From NCBI RefSeq assembly GCF_003052515.2, contig NZ_QARE02000020.1, forward strand, positions 1 through 64,000: a stretch of 64,000 nt of DNA, written 5' to 3'. The notes under the pieces are model-generated. The model was not told where the DNA came from and did no database searches. It saw only the letters and a program-made list of their open reading frames with translations. This DNA comes from Pseudomonas sp. RIT409. Its GTDB lineage: Bacteria > Pseudomonadota > Gammaproteobacteria > Pseudomonadales > Pseudomonadaceae. Of this stretch, positions 26,927-34,199 are shown piece after piece. The position numbers and the translations under genes were made by a program. Position 1 is the first letter of the stretch. Each line of letters opens with the position of its first letter.

Positions 26927-28603
26927 TCAAAACGACTGATCTTCCGGGTGAAAACTGAACACAGCGTCCGCCGCTCGATTCAAGTCGATGCGTATGACCG
27001 GCCTGATCAGTCCGTCAGCTGAGCGCCGGATGTCTTGCTGGATTTCGTTCGCTTGCCGAAGCCCTTCGGCATTTCCCGAGATGTAATAAACCGCATCGAC
27101 GTACTCAGCCGCGTTCATTTTCCAGTTTTCGATCATGATCTCGTTGTAGCGGTAATAAGGTGACTCCGTGCCAGTGATGTTTTCCTTGCGTCCATTGACG
27201 GCCAGCATGAAGGACGCAGGTGAGATCGCTAAACTGCACTGGTGGTTCCGTCGCTCCCACTCAGGCGTCTCGAGAGGGGTACGCCAATGAGCCCCCAGCT
27301 GTGCCAGCGTGGTGATACCTTGGGAAGCGCAGCTCTCGCTCCCTGGGGTCGGACTGCTAATGTGCAGCCCGCATCCTTTGTCAGCACGCTTCCAACTATC
27401 GGCATCGGCCATGTAGATACATAGCGCACGCATGGCAGGCAGCCCTGCCGGAATAGATTCCAATTCCCGAAAGATGATCCCCTGGCCTTTACTGCTGTAC
27501 AACGCCAGCGTCTTGATATCTCCTCGGAGATAGGAGAGGGCAGTTGCGCCCGCAGGAGCGGAATCCTCGTTGGGGTTCCAGGCGTGATAATTGGTGCTGT
27601 ATGACGCAGCGCGAACAAGGACGCCGCTGCAGTACACAGGGGCCGTGCCTCCTGCGCACGATGGCGTGAGATTGGCGTGTCGCGCGTTCAAACGCTGGGC
27701 TACCAGCGCACCTTCGCCGTCGCCAGCCCTTACCACAGTGAAGCGTTTGGCGCTGTTGGTCAAATCGATGCGGACGATGGGCAACTCGATGCCAGACTTG
27801 GCTTGATAAGCCAGCTTGAGCTGCTGAGCATTGAGCAAGCTTCCTCTGGAAGCCTCGTAAAAAATCGCTTCGATCGGCAACCGAGCGGGGTCGGCCGTGT
27901 TCCAGTTCTCAAAGAGGATCTCATTGCCATAGGCGCGGGTCAGGTCCGGAAAGCGCGGACGCACCGTCAGGCTGGTGATGAACTGCGCTGCGCCTTGCGT
28001 ACTCAGCGAACATTGGTTGATGCGGGAAGAGCCGTGGCTAATGAAGTTTTCAATCCAGGCATCAGGCGATGTCGCAGGCATTGATAAGGTCGCACAACTG
28101 GCGAGATCGGCGGGAAGAGGAATGGGGTCTTGCCCGTTCGCAAAGCCGCATCCGTGCATTGCTCGATTGTTCTCCTGAGTGTCGGCCATGAACGGATAAA
28201 TGCAGCGCGCATTGACCGCCAGCTTGCCCGCCTGCTGTGCACTGTCGGGGTCCATCCTGATAAACCCGTTGGTCAGATCACTGCTGTCCGAATTAACGCC
28301 GCTACGGATATAGGAAAAGGTCGTGGAGCCCAGTCGAATGGCGTCAGCGCTGAGGCCCCAGAAGTCGTAGCTCGGATTGTAGTTCGCACGCCGAATGAGA
28401 AGCCCCGAGCAGTTGTATGCAGGCCTATCGCCCGAACATTTCGCCACGTTGCTGATGTAGCGGTTTGTAAGCCTGTCTTCGAGATCCTCCAGCGGCCGCG
28501 CAACACCGCTGGCCGTTTGCTGCGAATTGGCTATCGAAGGTACATGGCTGGTCGTGCAACCGCCGAGCATCAACAGGCTCATGATGAGCATCAAGGTCTT
28601 CAT
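26927..28603 (-). CDS. Lipoprotein with two halovibrin-like six-Cys domains (paralogue 1)
   Basis: This 558-residue lipoprotein (lipobox LGGC, Cys16) contains two homologous domains of about 255 residues. In domain 1 the cysteines are at 56, 65, 134, 152, 170 and 198; in domain 2 at 316, 325, 395, 411, 425 and 456, the same order with near-equal spacing. Both share 'YNCSGLLIRRANY' / 'VYCSGVLVRAASY', 'FSYIR' / 'LSYLR', 'GCG', 'NQCSL' / 'HQCSL' and 'P-IVRIDL'. The pattern resembles Pseudomonas proteins named halovibrin HvnA, related to Vibrio secreted NAD-hydrolysing or ADP-ribosylating proteins; that link is from memory. An AAGGAG site precedes the ATG. Activity is unproven. Confidence 0.78.
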   Translation of the reverse strand: MKTLMLIMSLLMLGGCTTSHVPSIANSQQTASGVARPLEDLEDRLTNRYISNVAKCSGDRPAYNCSGLLIRRANYNPSYDFWGLSADAIRLGSTTFSYIRSGVNSDSSDLTNGFIRMDPDSAQQAGKLAVNARCIYPFMADTQENNRAMHGCGFANGQDPIPLPADLASCATLSMPATSPDAWIENFISHGSSRINQCSLSTQGAAQFITSLTVRPRFPDLTRAYGNEILFENWNTADPARLPIEAIFYEASRGSLLNAQQLKLAYQAKSGIELPIVRIDLTNSAKRFTVVRAGDGEGALVAQRLNARHANLTPSCAGGTAPVYCSGVLVRAASYSTNYHAWNPNEDSAPAGATALSYLRGDIKTLALYSSKGQGIIFRELESIPAGLPAMRALCIYMADADSWKRADKGCGLHISSPTPGSESCASQGITTLAQLGAHWRTPLETPEWERRNHQCSLAISPASFMLAVNGRKENITGTESPYYRYNEIMIENWKMNAAEYVDAVYYISGNAEGLRQANEIQQDIRRSADGLIRPVIRIDLNRAADAVFSFHPEDQSF

Positions 28604-28694
28604 ATAGTCTCTCCTTGACAGGCTCGGCGTTACCGACCTCGCCCTTATCCATCCCGCAGATTTCCGTTAGCGTTCTGAAGTTATTTATTGTCGA

Positions 28695-28710
28695 CTGTCA
28701 AAAATGACAG
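28695..28710. promoter_or_regulatory. Palindromic site CTGTCA-N4-TGACAG upstream of paralogue 1
   Basis: The perfect palindrome CTGTCA-AAAA-TGACAG lies about 92 bp upstream of the paralogue 1 ATG. On the minus strand its gene-proximal arm reads TTGACAG and may double as a -35 element. The same palindrome with a different spacer stands upstream of paralogue 2. Confidence 0.6.
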
Positions 28711-28735
28711 TGACCAGGAGCGCCAGTAGAGCTGA

Positions 28736-28905
28736 AGTAGCGAGCAAAAGCTGGCCATGGTGCGCGAACGCATGGAACCCGGGCAAAGCGTTTCGGTGGG
28801 CGTCACGCGCAACGGCATCACGCCAACCAGCTTTTCCCATGGCGCAAGCTTTATCAGGAAGTCAGCTTGCCAGCGGTCAGTGCCAGTGAAGCTGGTCAGC
28901 GAAAG
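28736..28905 (+). pseudogene. Remnant of an IS3-superfamily (IS2-like) transposase orfA
   Basis: The frame from about 28736 reads SSEQKLAMVRERMEPGQSVSV. A shift to the next frame then gives ANQLFPWRKLYQEVSLPAV followed by SASEAGQ. Together they follow the helix-turn-helix OrfA of common Pseudomonas IS elements ('EPGQSVSVVARKHGINANQLFHWRKLYQ'). A frameshift and the loss of the rest make it nonfunctional. It sits in the 403-bp gap (28604-29006) between the two halovibrin-like genes. I see no matching orfB or terminal repeats nearby. The remainder of the gap holds the paralogue 1 promoter region. Confidence 0.72.
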
Positions 28906-29006
28906 TCTCGGTGTGTCGCGCTCTCACCAAACGGTTCGGGTCAAACACGGCGCGCAACTGAAGGCACGGCGTGCCGGCATTCACTCCGATGGTTGTACGA
29001 GCCTGA

Positions 29007-30686
29007 TCAATACGCCTGCTCATCACGTTGATACGTGAACCAATCGCCCGCTGACGCTGCAAGGTTTAGCCGAATGACCGGCTTGATTAGCCCGTCGGTC
29101 GAGCGCCAGAAGTCTTTCTGGATTTCTTTGGCTTGCCTGAGTCCATCACCGCTGCTCTCGCCGGCAACGTAGTAAAAAGTGTCGAGCGGTAGTCGGGACG
29201 GGATGTCCATGGGCCAGGCCTCGATCATCAGTTCGTTAAAGCGGTGATAGACGGATTCGCTACCGGTCACCAGTTGGCGTCGTGACTCAATGGACAGCAT
29301 GAACGGCACGGGTTCGATAGCGAGGCTGCATTCGTGTTCCCGACGGGTGCTCAAATTGGCTATCGACAGGTAATGCTGGCGAAACTGGTCAAATGTTGTA
29401 ATACCCTGCGAAGCACAACTTGCACTTCCAGTCGGATGTTTTGCGTGAGCGCCACATCCTTTATCAAGACGCCGATCGGTAGCGCCATCATCAATAAAAA
29501 TGCATAAAGCCTGCACGGGCGTCAGCCCCGCATTGTGTGCGTACTCCAACTCACGAAATATGATCCCCGCCGGCTTGTCGCGAAACATCGCCAGCGTCTT
29601 TACATCCGCCCTCAAGAAACTGAACGACACGCCCTCAGGTTGCGCGCTGCCGGGGTTAGGGTTCCATGCCTTGTAACTAGTACTGTAGGAAATAGCCCGA
29701 GCCAGCACTCCGCTGCAATACACCGCCGCTTTCGCGCCAGGGCATTCACCCGTGGTATTGGCGTAACGTTCATTCAGCCGCTTGGCAACCGTCCAGCCGT
29801 CTTCCTGGTCAACCTCCCTCAGTACGAAACGCTTCGCGCCTGTACCAAAGTCCAGTCGAATGATCGGCAATTCGATATCGGTCTTCGTTCGATAGGCATG
29901 CTTGAGCGCCTGCGCATTGACCAGACTGCCCTCCTTCGAGGCGTTATAGAAAATAGCTTCGATTGGAAGATTTGCAGGCGCCTGAGTCTCCCACGGTTCA
30001 AAGAGGACTTCATTGCCGTACAGATTTGTGAGATCCGGGTAGGAGGCTCTAACCGTCAAGCTCGTGGCAAACTGTGCTGCAACCATGGTGCTTAACGAGC
30101 ACTGATTGATACGGCTGGAGCCGTGTTCGTTGAAGTTCTTGATCCAGGCGGGCGGGGTCACTGCCGGAACCGCTAGTGTGGCGCAATTGCTCAGATCGTC
30201 AGGCAACGGTGTGGGATCGGGTCGATTGGCAAATCCGCAACCGTGCATTGCCCGGCTGTTTGACTGAGCATCCGCCATGAACGGAAATATGCAGCGTGCT
30301 TTGAGCACAAGCTTACCTGCGGCCTTGGCGCTGTCTGGATCCATTAGAACGTAGCCACTGGTGATGTCATCGCTACTGGAATTCAATCCATTGCGGATGT
30401 AAGAAAAGGTCGCAGAACCCACACGTGCCTCATCGGCGCTATACCCCCAGAAATCGGAGTTCGGATCGTAGTTCACTCGGCGGATCAACACGCCGGAGCA
30501 ATTGAAGGCTGGGGTGCCCCCGGCGCAACTGGTCACCGCGCTGTTATAACGAGCGATGAGGCGATCGGCTACGGTTGCGAGGGTTGCCTGGCGCGCCTGA
30601 ACCGTTGGCGCAACCTCAGGCGCTTCTGTACGGGTGCAGGCACCCAGAATCAAAAACAGCAGCAAGGGTATGAAAATCCTTTTCAT
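29007..30686 (-). CDS. Lipoprotein with two halovibrin-like six-Cys domains (paralogue 2)
   Basis: This 559-residue lipoprotein (MKRIFIPLLLFLILGAC, Cys17) is a full-length paralogue of the preceding gene. Domain 1 (about 40-290) has cysteines at 54, 63, 132, 150, 168 and 196; domain 2 (about 300-559) at 315, 324, 395, 411, 424 and 453. The linker between domains holds 'RFVLREVDQEDGWTVAKRL'. Shared segments with paralogue 1 include 'SATFSYIRNG', 'MDPDSA', 'NSRAMHGCGFAN', 'HGSSRINQCSLST', 'NLPIEAIFY' and 'DKGCGAH'. A GGAG site precedes the ATG. Paralogue 1 lies downstream on the same strand but has its own upstream region. It is divergent from arfA. Confidence 0.78.
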   Translation of the reverse strand: MKRIFIPLLLFLILGACTRTEAPEVAPTVQARQATLATVADRLIARYNSAVTSCAGGTPAFNCSGVLIRRVNYDPNSDFWGYSADEARVGSATFSYIRNGLNSSSDDITSGYVLMDPDSAKAAGKLVLKARCIFPFMADAQSNSRAMHGCGFANRPDPTPLPDDLSNCATLAVPAVTPPAWIKNFNEHGSSRINQCSLSTMVAAQFATSLTVRASYPDLTNLYGNEVLFEPWETQAPANLPIEAIFYNASKEGSLVNAQALKHAYRTKTDIELPIIRLDFGTGAKRFVLREVDQEDGWTVAKRLNERYANTTGECPGAKAAVYCSGVLARAISYSTSYKAWNPNPGSAQPEGVSFSFLRADVKTLAMFRDKPAGIIFRELEYAHNAGLTPVQALCIFIDDGATDRRLDKGCGAHAKHPTGSASCASQGITTFDQFRQHYLSIANLSTRREHECSLAIEPVPFMLSIESRRQLVTGSESVYHRFNELMIEAWPMDIPSRLPLDTFYYVAGESSGDGLRQAKEIQKDFWRSTDGLIKPVIRLNLAASAGDWFTYQRDEQAY

Positions 30687-30757
30687 GTGCTTCTCCAGTC
30701 ATGGTGCTTATTGGCCACTCCTTGAGAAACTCTGCTACAGGTCTGCGCGCGCAACTA

Positions 30758-30773
30758 CTGTCAGAAGTGACAG
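30758..30773. promoter_or_regulatory. Palindromic site CTGTCA-N4-TGACAG upstream of paralogue 2
   Basis: CTGTCA-GAAG-TGACAG lies about 72 bp upstream of the paralogue 2 ATG. It has the same arms as the site at 28695-28710 and a different 4-bp spacer. The gene-proximal arm reads CTGACAG on the minus strand. Confidence 0.6.
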
Positions 30774-30909
30774 CAGGCAAGAACGTCTCGCGATAAGCAT
30801 GCGGTTGGAAAGAGGATTCGACATGTCGATAGCGGCGATCAATTGGACGTACAGACCTCGTTGTCCGATGATCCCCGCCCCATGGTTAACCGACCCAAGA
30901 GCGTTCTCT

Positions 30910-31068
30910 ATGACCAAAGCCAAAAAGCGGCCGAATAAAGCCAAATCCATCATCGCCCAGCCCCTGTTCCGCAGCCGCCAGGAACAACCCGCCAAGGGCA
31001 AAGGCAGCTACCGCCGCGAAGCCTTCCAGTCGAAAAACTGGGAGGCTTCTTCCGTTAAGGCGGCTTGA
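30910..31068 (+). CDS. arfA: Alternative ribosome-rescue factor A
   Basis: This 52-residue basic protein matches ArfA: 'QPLFRSRQEQPAKGKGSYRREAFQSKNWEAS' aligns with the E. coli core '[23 protein letters not shown]...NWEAS'. ArfA recruits release factor 2 to ribosomes stalled at mRNA 3' ends when trans-translation fails. A strong hairpin covers the last third of the coding region, as in other arfA genes, so the natural product is probably truncated and degraded unless tmRNA is absent. It is upstream of the lytic transglycosylase gene and divergent from the halovibrin-like pair. Confidence 0.9.
   Translation: MTKAKKRPNKAKSIIAQPLFRSRQEQPAKGKGSYRREAFQSKNWEASSVKAA
31018..31049 (+). promoter_or_regulatory. 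Hairpin inside arfA 3' coding region
   Basis: A 13-bp stem with one G-T pair (GAAGCCTTCCAGT / ACTGGGAGGCTTC, loop CGAAAA) lies within codons about 37-47 of arfA. In characterised arfA genes such a hairpin (RNase III site or intragenic terminator) yields stop-less mRNA, making ArfA synthesis depend on tmRNA failure. Confidence 0.75.
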
Positions 31069-31156
31069 AAACATTTCAGGTTACTGACCGGCGCCCCGCC
31101 GACAGGGCCGACATGTTAAGGTCTGCACCTTACGGTTTATCCCTGTGGACCCCAGA

Positions 31157-32491
31157 ATGCCCTCGAGCTTTTCCCATCGCTGGCCCGTTCGCCAGTTGAT
31201 CGCCGCCTCCAGTTTCCTTGTGCTGGTCGCCTGCGCGGAGCAACCCACCGCTGCCGTCGCCACTCCCCTGCAAACCGCCCCTATGGCGGTCGCCAAGCCA
31301 GCGTCAAACGCCCAGACTGCCGTCGCCCAGCCCGACGATTCGAACTTCGAAATCCAGCCAGCAATGAGCTTTGCCGAATGGCAGACGGCCTTCCGCGCAC
31401 AGGCGCTTGCCGCCGGGATCCGCGCCGATGTCTTCGATAACGCGTTCGCCGGCATTACCCCTGACATGAGCGTTGTCAAAGCCGACCGCAGCCAGCCTGA
31501 ATTCACCCGGCCAGTCTGGGAATACCTTGACGGCGCGATGTCGCCCGTGCGCGTGCGCAAGGGTCAGGCGCTGCTGGCGCAGTACGAGGATGTGCTCAAC
31601 GCCATCGAACAGCGCTATGGCGTGGATCGTCAGGCGCTGGTTGCGGTATGGGGCATGGAAAGCAGCTTTGGGCAGTTCCAGGGTACCCAGTCGGTGATCC
31701 GCTCGCTGGCGACGCTGGCCTATGAAGGCCGCCGCCCGCAGTTCGCGCAGGACCAACTGATCGCAGCGCTGCAGATCATCCAGCATGGAGACATTGACGC
31801 TCAGAGCATGCTCGGCTCTTGGGCGGGGGCCATGGGGCAGACGCAATTCATTCCCACGACCTACAACACTCACGCGGTGGATTTCGACGGAGACGGCCGT
31901 CGCGACATCTGGAATTCACCCGTGGACGCCCTCGCCTCCACCGCCCATTACCTGCAAAGTTCTGGCTGGCAGAAAGGGCAGCCCTGGGGTTTCGAGGTGC
32001 AATTGCGCCCGGGTTTCGACTATGCACTGGCGGACGCCTCGACCCGCAAGAGCGTCGGTGAATGGCAACAACTGGGCCTGAAACTACCCAGCGGTGGCGC
32101 GCTGCCAGCCAACCTGTTGCAACAGCAGGCTGCGTTGTTGTTGCCCGCCGGGTACAAAGGCCCGGCATTTCTGGTGATGGACAACTTCCGCGCGATCCTC
32201 AAATACAACAACTCCTCTTCCTACGCGTTGGGCGTCGGGCTGCTGTCAGAGCGTTTCAGTGGCGGCGGTTATGTGATTGGCCAGTGGCCGCGCGGTGATC
32301 GCCCACTGAGCCGTTCAGAGCGTATCGAGCTGCAAACCCTGTTGTCAGCCCGTCAGTACGATGCAGGCGCTGCAGACGGGATTATCGGCGCCAACACGCG
32401 CAAGGCGATCCGTAGCGCTCAGCAGGCTTTTGGCTGGCCTGCGGACGGCTATCCCACGCAAGAGCTGCTGAATAACCTGCGCAGGCCGTGA
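31157..32491 (+). CDS. Lytic murein transglycosylase (MltB-type) with peptidoglycan-binding domain
   Basis: This 444-residue lipoprotein (lipobox LVAC, Cys26) cleaves peptidoglycan glycan strands with formation of 1,6-anhydro ends. An SLT_2/MltB-family catalytic domain (about 75-360) includes 'VAVWGMESSFGQFQG' with the catalytic Glu, 'GAMGQTQFIPTTYNTHAVDF' and 'GRRDIWNSPVDALASTAHYL'. A C-terminal PG_binding_1 domain (about 380-444, 'LLSARQYDAGAADGIIGANT') follows. The ATG at 31157 is preferred; a GTG at 31145 is an alternative. The final 26 codons are the source of the adjacent 247-bp tandem repeat. A second, classical mltB lies at 37630-38640. Confidence 0.9.
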   Translation: MPSSFSHRWPVRQLIAASSFLVLVACAEQPTAAVATPLQTAPMAVAKPASNAQTAVAQPDDSNFEIQPAMSFAEWQTAFRAQALAAGIRADVFDNAFAGITPDMSVVKADRSQPEFTRPVWEYLDGAMSPVRVRKGQALLAQYEDVLNAIEQRYGVDRQALVAVWGMESSFGQFQGTQSVIRSLATLAYEGRRPQFAQDQLIAALQIIQHGDIDAQSMLGSWAGAMGQTQFIPTTYNTHAVDFDGDGRRDIWNSPVDALASTAHYLQSSGWQKGQPWGFEVQLRPGFDYALADASTRKSVGEWQQLGLKLPSGGALPANLLQQQAALLLPAGYKGPAFLVMDNFRAILKYNNSSSYALGVGLLSERFSGGGYVIGQWPRGDRPLSRSERIELQTLLSARQYDAGAADGIIGANTRKAIRSAQQAFGWPADGYPTQELLNNLRRP

Positions 32492-32503
32492 TGGGGAAAC
32501 ACC

Positions 32504-32593
32504 TGTAGGAGCGCGCTTGCCCACGAACGGTCGGAACATACGACAGAAAAGTATCGGATGGGCTGGCGTAGTCGCGGGCAAGCGCGCTCCTAC
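32504..32593. repeat. REPIN, copy 1 in the tandem array
   Basis: TGTAGGAGCGCGCTTGCCC and GGGCAAGCGCGCTCCTAC form the arms of a doublet of about 90 bp, 12 bp after the transglycosylase stop codon. Confidence 0.9.
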
Positions 32594-32613
32594 TGACGGC
32601 GCACAGTTCAAAT

Positions 32614-32662
32614 TTGGCCTATTCGTCGACGTGGTAACAAGAGCGTACCAGCGGCCCGGAAG
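32614..32662 (-). pseudogene. lipA 3'-end fragment, copy 1
   Basis: On the minus strand this encodes ASGPLVRSCYHVDEQ-like sequence matching the LipA C-terminus (ASGPLVRSSYHADEQ) encoded at about 33190-33235. It has no start codon or upstream lipA sequence, so it is a duplicated fragment. Confidence 0.8.
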
Positions 32663-32750
32663 CGCCCAGCAAGCTTTTGGCTGGCCTGCGGACGGGTATC
32701 CCACGCAAGAGTTGCTGAATAACCTGCGCAGGCCGTGATGGGGAAACACC

Positions 32751-32841
32751 TGTAGGAGCGCGCTTGCCCGCGAACGGTCGGAACATATGACACTGACGCA
32801 TCGGATGGGCTGGCGTAGTCGCGGGCAAGCGCGCTCCTACA
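32751..32841. repeat. REPIN, copy 2 in the tandem array
   Basis: Same doublet as copy 1, offset by 247 bp, with both REP arms intact and some differences in the centre. Confidence 0.9.
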
Positions 32842-32860
32842 GACGGCGCACAGTTCAAAT

Positions 32861-32909
32861 GTGGCCTATTCGTCGACGTGGTAACAAGAGCGTACCAGCG
32901 GCCCGGAAG
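32861..32909 (-). pseudogene. lipA 3'-end fragment, copy 2
   Basis: Second antisense copy of the LipA C-terminal segment (SGPLVRSCYHVDE), 247 bp from the first and nearly identical to it. Confidence 0.8.
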
Positions 32910-32997
32910 CGCCCAGCAGGCCTATGGCTGACCAACGGACGGCTATCCCACGCAAGAGTTGCTGAATAACCTGCGCAGGCCGTGATGGCGAAACACC

Positions 32998-33084
32998 TGT
33001 AGGAGCGCGCTTGCCCGCGAACGGCCGGAACATACGACAGAGAGGTGTCGGATGGGCTGGCGTAGTCGCAAGCGCGCTCCTACA
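32998..33084. repeat. REPIN, copy 3, right arm shortened
   Basis: Third doublet of the array. The right arm has lost four bases (GGGC) compared with copies 1 and 2, reading GTCGCAAGCGCGCTCC. Confidence 0.88.
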
Positions 33085-33104
33085 GGACGGCGCACAGTTC
33101 AAAC

Positions 33105-33140
33105 AAAAAGGGCCGGATATCGCTATCCGGCCCTTTTTTC
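33105..33140. terminator. Bidirectional terminator between the transglycosylase array and lipA
   Basis: A 10-bp GC-rich stem (GGGCCGGATA / TATCCGGCCC, loop TCGC) is flanked by AAAAA and TTTTTT, giving T-tracts on both strands. It lies 15 bp beyond the lipA stop codon and would end both convergent transcripts. Confidence 0.9.
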
Positions 33141-33154
33141 TGTTACCGCTTTGA

Positions 33155-34198
33155 TCAGCCCGCAGTCAGCAACGACTTGGTCAGCTTGGCCTGTTCGTCG
33201 GCGTGGTAAGAAGAGCGTACTAGCGGCCCGGAAGCTACGTTCTTGAAGCCCATCTTGTAACCTTCTTCAGCGAACCAAGCGAAGGTATCCGGGTGCACGA
33301 AACGCTGAACCGGCAGGTGGTTACGGGACGGCTGCAAGTACTGACCCAAAGTGAGCATGTCGATGTTGTGCTCGCGCATGCGGTGCATCACTTCGATGAC
33401 TTCGTCGTCGGTTTCGCCCAAGCCCAGCATCAGGCCGGATTTGGTTGGCACATGCGGGACCATTTCCTTGAAGCGCTGCAGCAAGGTCAGCGACCACTGA
33501 TAATCCGACCCGGGACGGGCAGCCTTATACAGGCGCGGTACCGTTTCGAGGTTGTGGTTGAACACATCGGGAGGCGTCGCAGCTGTGATTTCCAGCGCGA
33601 TGTCCATACGACCGCGATAGTCCGGGACCAGTGTCTCGAGCTGCACGTTCGGCGAAAGCGCACGAATTTCACGAATGCAGTCGGCGAAATGCTGGGCACC
33701 GCCGTCACGCAGGTCGTCGCGGTCCACCGAGGTGATCACCACGTACTTCAGGCGCAGGTCAGCGATGGCAACGGCGAGGTTCTTGGGCTCATCGACGTCC
33801 AGCGGCTTCGGACGACCATGACCCACATCGCAGAATGGGCAGCGACGGGTGCAGATGTCACCCATGATCATGAAAGTCGCAGTGCCGCCAGAGAAGCATT
33901 CGCCCAAGTTCGGGCAGGAGGCTTCTTCGCAGACGCTGTGCAACTTGTGTTTGCGCAGGAGTGCCTTGATGCGGTCTACCTCCGGGGACACCGGGATACG
34001 GACCCGAATCCAGTCCGGTTTTTTCGGCAGTTCGACCGTCGGGATGATCTTCACCGGGATACGCGCGACTTTCTCGGCACCGCGCAGCTTCACGCCGGCT
34101 TCGACCTTGGGACGCACAGGACGCTCGGGCGTATGCACGTTGACTGTCGGGATCTGGGTTTGCACGGCGCCGTCGGCCGTCTCATGCGCAGTAGTCAT
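33155..34198 (-). CDS. lipA: Lipoyl synthase
   Basis: LipA inserts two sulfurs into protein-bound octanoate. The 347-residue radical-SAM enzyme has the auxiliary-cluster cysteines C90, C95 and C101 (CEEASCPNLGEC) and the radical-SAM cysteines C116-x3-C120-x2-C123 (CTRRCPFC). The C-terminal 'SGPLVRSSYHADEQ' includes the conserved RSSYH serine that ligates the auxiliary cluster. A 60-residue N-terminal extension is charged and probably flexible. It lies 1 bp downstream of lipB; the pair forms the lipoate operon with ybeD. Confidence 0.97.
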   Translation of the reverse strand: MTTAHETADGAVQTQIPTVNVHTPERPVRPKVEAGVKLRGAEKVARIPVKIIPTVELPKKPDWIRVRIPVSPEVDRIKALLRKHKLHSVCEEASCPNLGECFSGGTATFMIMGDICTRRCPFCDVGHGRPKPLDVDEPKNLAVAIADLRLKYVVITSVDRDDLRDGGAQHFADCIREIRALSPNVQLETLVPDYRGRMDIALEITAATPPDVFNHNLETVPRLYKAARPGSDYQWSLTLLQRFKEMVPHVPTKSGLMLGLGETDDEVIEVMHRMREHNIDMLTLGQYLQPSRNHLPVQRFVHPDTFAWFAEEGYKMGFKNVASGPLVRSSYHADEQAKLTKSLLTAG

Positions 34199-34199
34199 A

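Larger units (their letters stand above)
32414..33093. repeat. 247-bp tandem repeat carrying two gene ends and a REPIN
   Basis: Units start at 32414, 32661 and 32908 with an exact 247-bp period. Each full unit contains, in order, the last ~78 bp of the transglycosylase gene including its TGA (stops at 32489, 32736, 32983), a REPIN, the sequence GACGGCGCACAGTTCAAA and about 49 bp of the lipA 3' end in antisense. The third unit lacks the lipA piece and runs into the real terminator and lipA. In copies 1 and 2 the terminator and final lipA codons are missing between the REPIN and the lipA piece, so a deletion junction precedes the duplication. Copies differ at scattered positions, so the event is not very recent. 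Confidence 0.92.

Noticed and set aside
28877..29062. Minus-strand 61-codon frame containing RAVFDPNRLVRARH, reminiscent of the C-terminus of FAD-linked oxidases
   Set aside because: Too short and without further family sequence up- or downstream; at most a decayed fragment, so not annotated.
32414..33093. CRISPR-like array
   Set aside because: The repeat period is 247 bp with near-identical content throughout, no unique spacers and no cas genes; it is a tandem duplication.
32866..33102. Short open frames within the 247-bp repeats (60-80 codons, several on both strands)
   Set aside because: They are composites of REPIN sequence and fragments of lipA or the transglycosylase gene rather than independent genes.
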